64,000 nucleotides of DNA from Oceanisphaera marina (lineage in GTDB: Bacteria > Pseudomonadota > Gammaproteobacteria > Enterobacterales > Aeromonadaceae): NCBI RefSeq assembly GCF_014643915.1, contig NZ_BMKE01000018.1:1-64000 (forward strand), written 5' to 3'. The position numbers and the translations under genes are program-made. The notes under the pieces are model-generated. The model had not been told where the DNA came from, did no database searches, and saw only the letters and a program-made list of their open reading frames with translations. Positions 58,178 to 64,000 of the stretch are shown here, piece by piece (within the stretch, counting starts at the first letter, position 1; every line of letters starts with the position of its first letter).

Positions 58178-59081
58178 CGTCTTTGCCCTCCCACTGGCTT
58201 TGCGCTTCCCGGCTATGCACCTGGCCGGCCTTGATGATCAACGGACGCTCGTCGTCACTGATAATGCCGATGGCGTGGGATCTGCCATTGCGGTTTTCGT
58301 TGAGTACGAAGTGGCGCAACACACCGCCGAAGGCCAGCTCCAGATTATCCTGGGTAAAGGTATCCTGGGTGGTGCCGTGGGCCAGTACTGTGCCTTTGAT
58401 CAAGATGGTGCGATCGCAAAACTCCGGTACCGAGCCCAGGTTATGAGTAGAGACCAGCATGACGCGACCTTCTGCGCGCAGCTCGCGCAGCAGGGCAATA
58501 ATCTGGTCTTCGGTTTTAACATCGACGCCGGTAAAGGGCTCATCGAGCAGAATAACGCGGCCATTCTGTGCCAGCGCCCGGGCCAGAAACACCCGTTTTT
58601 TCTGACCACCGGATAATTCGCCAATCTGGCGCTTGCGAAATTCGGTCATATTGACCCGCTCCAGCGCCTGCGCCACCGCTTCATGATCGGCAGCCTTGGC
58701 TCGGCGCAGCCACCCCATGTGGCCGTAGCGGCCCATCATGACCACATCTTCTACCAGTACCGGAAAATTCCAGTCCACTTCTTCGGACTGTGGCACATAG
58801 GCTACCAGATTTTGGTGCAGCGCCTCATCCACACTCATACCCAGCACGCTGATATTGCCTTTGGCCAGGCGCACAAACCCCATAATGGCCTTGAACAGCG
58901 TCGATTTTCCGGAACCATTCACGCCCACCAATGCGGCTATGGTGCCGGTGGGGATGGCAAAGCTGGCATCACGCAGCGCCGTATGGCCGTTGCGATAGGT
59001 GACTGTGACGTCTTCCACTTTCATGCCGGCACCGGCCGTTAACGCGGTGACCTTGTCTGTTTGCTGATTCCGAGCCATCAT
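58161..59081 (-). CDS. sitB: SitB-type metal ABC ATPase
   Basis: The 306 residues contain Walker [10 protein letters not shown] (about 54-62), signature [15 protein letters not shown] and Walker [13 protein letters not shown]. It powers import of manganese or iron. The start (MMARNQQ) overlaps the sitA stop by 4 bp. Confidence 0.95.
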   Translation of the reverse strand: MMARNQQTDKVTALTAGAGMKVEDVTVTYRNGHTALRDASFAIPTGTIAALVGVNGSGKSTLFKAIMGFVRLAKGNISVLGMSVDEALHQNLVAYVPQSEEVDWNFPVLVEDVVMMGRYGHMGWLRRAKAADHEAVAQALERVNMTEFRKRQIGELSGGQKKRVFLARALAQNGRVILLDEPFTGVDVKTEDQIIALLRELRAEGRVMLVSTHNLGSVPEFCDRTILIKGTVLAHGTTQDTFTQDNLELAFGGVLRHFVLNENRNGRSHAIGIISDDERPLIIKAGQVHSREAQSQWEGKDDDGTA

Positions 59082-59998
59082 TTTCCCAGTCCTACTTTGA
59101 TGCCGGTCACTATGGTGTGTGAGGTGACACTGAGCAGGTCGAGGTAGGTGGGCACAGGACCGTTTTCGGTACTCAGCGAGTCCACATACAGCACGCCGCC
59201 ATAATGGCTGCCGGTTTCTCGTGCCACCTGTTTGGCGGGTTTGTCGGAAATGGTACTTTCGCTGAATATTGCGGGAATCTGTTGCTGGCGCACGGTATCG
59301 ATTACCTTGCGTACCTGCTGCGGTGTACCTTGCTGATCGGCGTTAATCGGCCACAAATACAGCTCTTGGAGGCCAAAGTCCCGTGCCAGATAAGAAAAGG
59401 CGCCTTCACTGGTGACCAGCCAGCGCTTATCGGCAGGCAGCTCATCTATCAGTTGTTGAATCGGCGCAATTTTTGCGGCAATTTCTGCCTTGTAGGCGGC
59501 GGCATTGGCGCGGTAAACATCGGCATTGGCGGGGTCGTACTTCACGAAGGCATCGCGAATATTGTCCACGTAAATCATGGCATTTTTCGGTGACATCCAG
59601 GCATGAGGGTTGGGCTTTCCTTCATAAGGGCCATCGACCACGCTCATGGGGTCTATTCCGTTGGACACCACTACCTCAGGCATCTCTTTCATGTTTTGAT
59701 AGAACTTCTCGAACCACAGCTCCAGGTTCAGGCCATTGGAAAAAACCAGTTGGGCATCGTGGGCGCGAATAATATCCCCCGGGGTGGGCTGATAGTCGTG
59801 AATTTCGGCGCCGGGCTTGGTAATCGACTCCACAATGGCCACCTCGCCGGCCACGTTCTGCGCCATGTCGGCAATCACGGTAAAGGTGGTGACGGCTTTG
59901 AATTTTTCTGCAGCGCTGGCGGGAGTCGCTATCAACAAGGCTGCAAGCGCGACTCCCCACAAACGATTAAGTATTGCAACGACCTTCCTGTTCAACAT
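59078..59998 (-). CDS. sitA: SitA-type periplasmic Mn/Fe-binding protein
   Basis: This 306-residue protein has a signal peptide (cleavage after ATPASA). It belongs to the metal-binding cluster A-I family and is very close to SitA/YfeA, for example [45 protein letters not shown] and [16 protein letters not shown]. The likely metal ligands are the His of IHDYQP, the His of NPHAW, the Glu of FSEST and the Asp of YVDSL. It is first in a four-gene operon with overlapping starts and stops, behind a Fur-like box. Confidence 0.95.
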   Translation of the reverse strand: MLNRKVVAILNRLWGVALAALLIATPASAAEKFKAVTTFTVIADMAQNVAGEVAIVESITKPGAEIHDYQPTPGDIIRAHDAQLVFSNGLNLELWFEKFYQNMKEMPEVVVSNGIDPMSVVDGPYEGKPNPHAWMSPKNAMIYVDNIRDAFVKYDPANADVYRANAAAYKAEIAAKIAPIQQLIDELPADKRWLVTSEGAFSYLARDFGLQELYLWPINADQQGTPQQVRKVIDTVRQQQIPAIFSESTISDKPAKQVARETGSHYGGVLYVDSLSTENGPVPTYLDLLSVTSHTIVTGIKVGLGK

Positions 59999-60062
59999 GG
60001 TTGATCCTTAACATTGGCGAATATATTCCAGCAATGATTACAGTAGCTTTTTCTTGATATTG

Positions 60063-60082
60063 GTGTAAATGAGAATTATTAG
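60063..60082 (-). promoter_or_regulatory. Fur-box-like operator upstream of sitA
   Basis: On the minus strand CTAATAATTCTCATTTACAC resembles the Fur consensus GATAATGATAATCATTATC in its A/T-rich half-sites. It lies 65-85 bp upstream of the sitA start, the expected place for iron-dependent repression of a Sit importer. Confidence 0.65.
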
Positions 60083-60207
60083 TGGTGGTGCTGGATCATG
60101 ACAAGGACGCCACTGCGCCTTTATCTTGGTCACACCATATTAAGTGAATGTGATCTATGTCTCAAATATAGCGTGGCACTCACGGCATGTTTAACAAGAG
60201 GGGAGTG

Positions 60208-62691
60208 TTAGGCGTCAGCGAGTTGTAGCCGGAACACCGAATGTTTGCTCAGGTAGGTGGTAAATTCGTCTTTCAGCAGGGGAGTAGAAAAGTAATATCC
60301 CTGGATGGTATCCACTCCCTTCTGCTGCAGGTAGGCCAGTTCAATCTCGTTTTCGACGCCTTCCGCCACCACCATCAAGTTCAGTTGTTTAGCCATGGCA
60401 ATCACCGCAGACATGATCGCCTTGCCGTCGCTGCCCTGGTTCAGGTCGGTGACAAAGCTTTTGTCTATCTTCAGCTCATCTATCGGCAGGCCTTTGAGGG
60501 CACTCAAAGAGGAATAACCGGTACCAAAGTCGTCCAGAGCCACCCGGATGCCGGTGTCACGGATCTGTCTTAGCCGCGCGATGGCTTCTTCGCCCTGCAT
60601 GATACTGGATTCGGTTACCTCTACCGTGAGGCTGGAAGGGGAAAGCTGTTGCTGGGCCAGGCAGTCTTGCAGCAGGCGGGGCATATCTTCTCTGAGCAAC
60701 TGCACAAAGGAGACGTTCACCGATACCCTGGGCACGGTTTTCCCTTCGGTTTTCCCTTCGGTTTTCCCTTCGGTTTGCCAGGTTTTGATCTGTTGGCAGG
60801 CTTCCAGAATCACCCAGCGGCCCAGTGGCAGGATCAGGCCCGACTGCTCGGCAATGGGAATAAATACACTGGGTGGGATCCAGCCTTTGTCCGGGTGATG
60901 CCAGCGCAGCAGGGCTTCGCAACCCACCAGTCGGCCACTGCGCGCACAAATTTGCGGTTGATAGGCCAGCTGCAGTTCGTTGTGGTCGATCGCCTTATGC
61001 AGGTCGTCTTTGATTTCCAGGTTTCTGAGTGAGGCCAGGGCGGTGCTGCGACAGAAGAAGCGATAGGTGTTCTTGCCGTGGTGTTTGGCATCGTACATGG
61101 CCAAGTCGGCATTCTTCAGTAACTCGCTCACGCTTTCTCCCGCCTCAACGGCCAGGCTGATACCGATACTGACCCCTATGTGCAGCTCTTTGCCGGCAAT
61201 CACCAATGGGATATTGAGTGCATCAATGATGCGTTTGGCCACCGGCTCGGCTTCGCGCCGATCCCGAATGTTGCGCAGCAGTATGGTGAACTCGTCCCCC
61301 CCCAGCCTGGCCAGCAGAGGAGGGTTATTGCCTTTGAAAACAAAGGGGCCAGACAACGCCTGTTCGATACGCCGCGCCACGGCCATCAGCATGGCGTCGC
61401 CGGTTTCATGACCCTGGGTGTCATTGATGTGTTTGAATTCGTCCAGGTCGAGAAACAGCAGGGCGATCTCGGGGGGGCCGCCATCCTTGTTGGCATAGTG
61501 ATTATCCAGCTCTTCCAGCAACTGGCGCCGATTCGGCAGCCGGGTAAGGCTGTCCAGATAGGCTATGTCGTGTAGTTCCCGTTTCTGTTTGAGCAGTGCC
61601 TGCCCCATGTCCCGTACCGTATCGGCCAGGCTCGTTATTTCGTCATGACTGCGGCTGTAAAAGTACCAGCTTCTTCCTTGCCCCAGTTGGCGGGCTGCCT
61701 GGCCTAGCTGCTGAATGGGATTAATCAGCATCCTATTCAGCAGCCAGTACAGCAGTAACATGCTGATCATCATGACCGCTAGGGTGTTTTTGATTGAACT
61801 GGCAGCCACTTCCCACAGCAGCTGATGCAGTTCGGAGGCGGGCCAGCCGATGGTGAAGTAAAGGCCATCCATTAAGGGCATCTGTCCTACCAGGTAGGAT
61901 TGTGTATCGAGCAGCAGGTGTTCTTGATAGTGAATAAACTCATTATTGGACTCTAGTCCCAGTGTTGCCAGCGCTGCCAGCCCATCGTCTGTCAGCCGGG
62001 TATCTCCAAGTTGCATTACCCGAGTGCCGTCACCATGATAAAGCAGACTGAATCCTTCGCTGAACAAGCGATGGTTATCAAGGATGGGGTTAAAGAAGTC
62101 CAGATTGGACTTGATTACCAGGTAGCCCTTGAGTTCGCCCTGGCTGTTTTGAGTTCTTTCTACCGGGTCGTGCAACACCAGCTTTCTGAGCGCCACCAGC
62201 ATCCAGTGGCCGGTATCGGGGTCGATAATGATGCAAGCCTTGTAGTCGGCGTTTGCGGTCTTTATGGCCTGGAAGTGGGCGGTATCACTTTCGTCATCGC
62301 TCTGGTTCAGAGAATCGTCTATCAGCAGCGCCAGCTCCTCAAAGCCATCCGGCATCAGCAGGCTGATTTCCTGATACTCGGGATAAATCGACATGAAAGA
62401 CTCAAACTCTCTGGCCAGCACGTTGTGCATGACATGGGCGCGGATCGTTTCTTCGGTCATCAAATAACGGTTCAGCACCAGATTGCTGGCCAATATTGCG
62501 CTGTCGGCCTCTACTACCTGCAACTTGGCCTGCAGCGTGCTTCTCACCTGTAGTAGAGAGTCTTTGGTCTGCACTTGTATCTGGTTTCTGACGTATTTCT
62601 GATAGAGATGGTAAGAGGTGCCGATGAGCACCAATGCTTGCACTAACAGCAGGGGCAACAGCCACAGGGCTATCTTGGGTTTTAGTTGCAT
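60208..62691 (-). CDS. MbaA-like membrane GGDEF-EAL protein
   Basis: This 827-residue cyclic-di-GMP enzyme has a first helix (about 7-29), a periplasmic sensor (30-298), a second helix (about 302-322) and HAMP (about 323-375). GGDEF (464-468 in RLGGDEF) and EAL (592-594 in CEALLRW) domains follow. Key EAL residues are kept: the VNVS asparagine, ESS, DDFGTGYSSL, the lysine in ELKIDKSFV and EGVE. No RxxD inhibitory site precedes GGDEF. It lies 27 bp after a PotD-like binding-protein gene, as MbaA follows NspS in Vibrio cholerae. A TEGK repeat (640-652) lengthens a loop in the EAL domain. Confidence 0.9.
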   Translation of the reverse strand: MQLKPKIALWLLPLLLVQALVLIGTSYHLYQKYVRNQIQVQTKDSLLQVRSTLQAKLQVVEADSAILASNLVLNRYLMTEETIRAHVMHNVLAREFESFMSIYPEYQEISLLMPDGFEELALLIDDSLNQSDDESDTAHFQAIKTANADYKACIIIDPDTGHWMLVALRKLVLHDPVERTQNSQGELKGYLVIKSNLDFFNPILDNHRLFSEGFSLLYHGDGTRVMQLGDTRLTDDGLAALATLGLESNNEFIHYQEHLLLDTQSYLVGQMPLMDGLYFTIGWPASELHQLLWEVAASSIKNTLAVMMISMLLLYWLLNRMLINPIQQLGQAARQLGQGRSWYFYSRSHDEITSLADTVRDMGQALLKQKRELHDIAYLDSLTRLPNRRQLLEELDNHYANKDGGPPEIALLFLDLDEFKHINDTQGHETGDAMLMAVARRIEQALSGPFVFKGNNPPLLARLGGDEFTILLRNIRDRREAEPVAKRIIDALNIPLVIAGKELHIGVSIGISLAVEAGESVSELLKNADLAMYDAKHHGKNTYRFFCRSTALASLRNLEIKDDLHKAIDHNELQLAYQPQICARSGRLVGCEALLRWHHPDKGWIPPSVFIPIAEQSGLILPLGRWVILEACQQIKTWQTEGKTEGKTEGKTVPRVSVNVSFVQLLREDMPRLLQDCLAQQQLSPSSLTVEVTESSIMQGEEAIARLRQIRDTGIRVALDDFGTGYSSLSALKGLPIDELKIDKSFVTDLNQGSDGKAIMSAVIAMAKQLNLMVVAEGVENEIELAYLQQKGVDTIQGYYFSTPLLKDEFTTYLSKHSVFRLQLADA
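60736..60776. repeat. In-frame 12-bp tandem repeat inside the EAL domain
   Basis: Three perfect copies of GGTTTTCCCTTC (60736-60747, 60748-60759, 60760-60771) plus a partial fourth. On the coding strand they give TEGK-TEGK-TEGK-T. Because the unit is a multiple of three, copy number can change without frameshift. Confidence 0.92.
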
Positions 62692-62718
62692 CTGCTACTC
62701 CTGCCGATGGCTATTCTG

Positions 62719-63813
62719 CTAGTGGTGTGCACGGGTAATATCCCGCATTATTCTTTTGTGCCGTTTAATAAGCCGGGGTGACAGAATTTGATGGGTTTCG
62801 GACTTTGCCAGTATGGCCTGGTCCGGATAAACCAGGGGATCGTTCAAGAAGCTGGCCGGCAGCAGGGCCTGCGCCGCCTGGTTGGGCGTGGCGTTGTTAA
62901 TATAAAGCGCATTTTTCGCTGCCTGGGCGGGTCTGTTGAGGAAGTCCACGAAGTGGTGCGCCAGCTCCGGATTGCTCGCCTTGGCGGCCAGGCAGATAAA
63001 ATCTGCCCAGACCACACCTCCTTCTTCGGGCAACACATATTTGATGCGGGGCTCGACTTCCCTGAGCATCAGGGCGTCGCCACTGTAGGTGAGGATGGCA
63101 CTCACTTCACCGCTCACCAGTTTGGACTTTTCGGTCTCTACCGCTACTGCTGAATATCCTGCTACCGCCGGCGCCTGGGCCAATAATAGCTGGCGAACTT
63201 GTTCCAGCTGTTGCGGATCGTCGCTGTTCATGGAGTAGCCCAGAGATTTGAGCGCCATGCCGATGATTTCCTCTTCCATATCCGACATCAAAATCCGACC
63301 TTCAAGCTCGGGGGCGGGTTGATAAAGCTGTTGCCAGCGAGTAATGGGCTCGGAGACCAGGTCGGTGCGATACGCGATACCTGTGGTACCCCAGGCATAG
63401 GGGGTACAGAGATCGTCTCGAGCTTCGAGTCCGGACAGTTCAGGCAGCCTGGCCTGAGTAATGTTGGGTGCTTGCTGGGTGTCGAACTCGGTGACCCAGC
63501 CTAGCTGATGGTGAAAAGACTTGGTCACCGAGTCGACCATAATCAGATCAAACCCTTCTGCGTTAGACGTAGTCAACATCTCGTCGCGGGCGGCATCCGA
63601 CTCGTAATAGGCGAATTTAACCTGGGCGTTATACTCAGCCTCAAATTCGGCGACCACGTCTTCGTCGATATAATCCCCCCAGGTCAGGAAGGTCAGGGTT
63701 GCGGGCTCGCCGGTGGCGGCCAGTACGGGGCCAGAAATCAGCAACAGCGCGGCGAAAACAGGCGCAAAAAAGACGTTTTTCACCCTGTACTGGGTGCGGG
63801 AAAGAATGTTCAT
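62719..63813 (-). CDS. NspS-like periplasmic polyamine-binding protein
   Basis: The start at 63813 (MNILSRTQYRVKN, followed by a signal peptide ending GPVLA-A) is preceded by AGGAG; the frame extends 27 codons upstream. The mature part is a PotD-type solute-binding protein (LTFLTWGDYIDEDVVAEFE, PYAWGTTGIAYRTD, YSGDALMLREVEP). No transporter genes are nearby; instead a GGDEF-EAL membrane protein follows. This is the arrangement of NspS-MbaA, where NspS senses norspermidine and spermidine. Which polyamine is bound here is not known. Confidence 0.87.
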   Translation of the reverse strand: MNILSRTQYRVKNVFFAPVFAALLLISGPVLAATGEPATLTFLTWGDYIDEDVVAEFEAEYNAQVKFAYYESDAARDEMLTTSNAEGFDLIMVDSVTKSFHHQLGWVTEFDTQQAPNITQARLPELSGLEARDDLCTPYAWGTTGIAYRTDLVSEPITRWQQLYQPAPELEGRILMSDMEEEIIGMALKSLGYSMNSDDPQQLEQVRQLLLAQAPAVAGYSAVAVETEKSKLVSGEVSAILTYSGDALMLREVEPRIKYVLPEEGGVVWADFICLAAKASNPELAHHFVDFLNRPAQAAKNALYINNATPNQAAQALLPASFLNDPLVYPDQAILAKSETHQILSPRLIKRHKRIMRDITRAHH

Positions 63814-64000
63814 CCTTGAACTCCTGAGTGTGCGCAACACTAGCGCTAATCTAGACCGTATTGGAACTGGTCGTAGTTTATTAACATCGTTCAATAACCC
63901 AGCAAGGTCAACGCCTTTGTCTAAAATATGAGACGGCTTCGTATGAGCTATTTTTGATCGGCAGGCGGAAGGAGCTTGTATTCAGGGGCTATGCGGCGGG
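63814..64000. other. Right-end non-coding stretch
   Basis: 187 bp upstream of the NspS-like gene reach the window edge. They should include its promoter. No further gene is supported here. Confidence 0.5.

Overview
The window is a replication-origin-proximal stretch of a gammaproteobacterial chromosome. The run atpIBEFHAGDC, parA-parB, rsmG, mnmG, a Dam-site-dense oriC with DnaA boxes, then mioC is the classic gammaproteobacterial origin layout. Gene content (LuxP, an NspS/MbaA-like pair, a Shewanella-type lldPEFG-dld cluster, SstT, PaeA/YtfL) points to a marine or brackish relative of Aeromonadales, perhaps Oceanimonas, Zobellella or Oceanisphaera. The genus is inference. The sequence is moderately GC-rich and its intergenic spaces hold several families of short dispersed repeats.

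Layout. 1-160: an rRNA-type P1 promoter firing off the left edge, so a rrn operon probably starts just outside. 162-3749: a PaeA-like polyamine exporter, then a LuxP AI-2 receptor and a LuxQ-like sensor that stops right after its second membrane helix and has no kinase. 3765-7985: glmS, a DeoR-type regulator and glmU (amino-sugar and UDP-GlcNAc synthesis). 8142-15000: the ATP synthase operon. 15187-19448: parB, parA, rsmG, mnmG. 19449-19937: oriC. 19938-24411: mioC, gdhA, a RidA protein and a MOSC/FNR/ferredoxin fusion that carries a perfect parS site. 24456-33039: lactate uptake and oxidation (lldP, lldE, lldF, lldG, FAD/Fe-S D-lactate dehydrogenase, divergent LysR), with a second parS-like site. 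33051-37090: a Gfo/Idh/MocA protein with an altered EKP motif, a YeiH-type exporter with divergent LysR, a DUF1456 protein and an RRM protein. 37300-43658: two TPP riboswitches flank pyrC; one precedes an SSS-family symporter, the other an SDR plus flavin monooxygenase pair; a DJ-1/PfpI protein follows. 43866-47822: a YehZYXW (OsmF-type) ABC importer. 47929-52050: a very large uncharacterised envelope protein. 52447-56176: SstT, a LysR regulator and a TDT-family transporter. 56490-59998: SitABCD metal importer behind a Fur-like box. 60208-63813: a PotD-like binding protein and a membrane GGDEF-EAL protein, resembling the NspS-MbaA polyamine-sensing system.

Most notable points. (1) LuxP keeps every known AI-2 contact residue, but its LuxQ partner is reduced to the periplasmic sensor and two membrane helices. 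(2) A TPP riboswitch controls a two-gene SDR/NtaA-type monooxygenase unit that is not a known thiamin gene, close to a TPP-controlled symporter; this could be an undescribed thiamin salvage or repair route. (3) An NspS-MbaA-like pair has apparently intact GGDEF and EAL motifs and a 12-bp in-frame tandem repeat inside the EAL domain. (4) Nested palindromes of about 100 nt and MITE-like repeat pairs lie between genes, one of them inside the yehZ-yehY operon gap.
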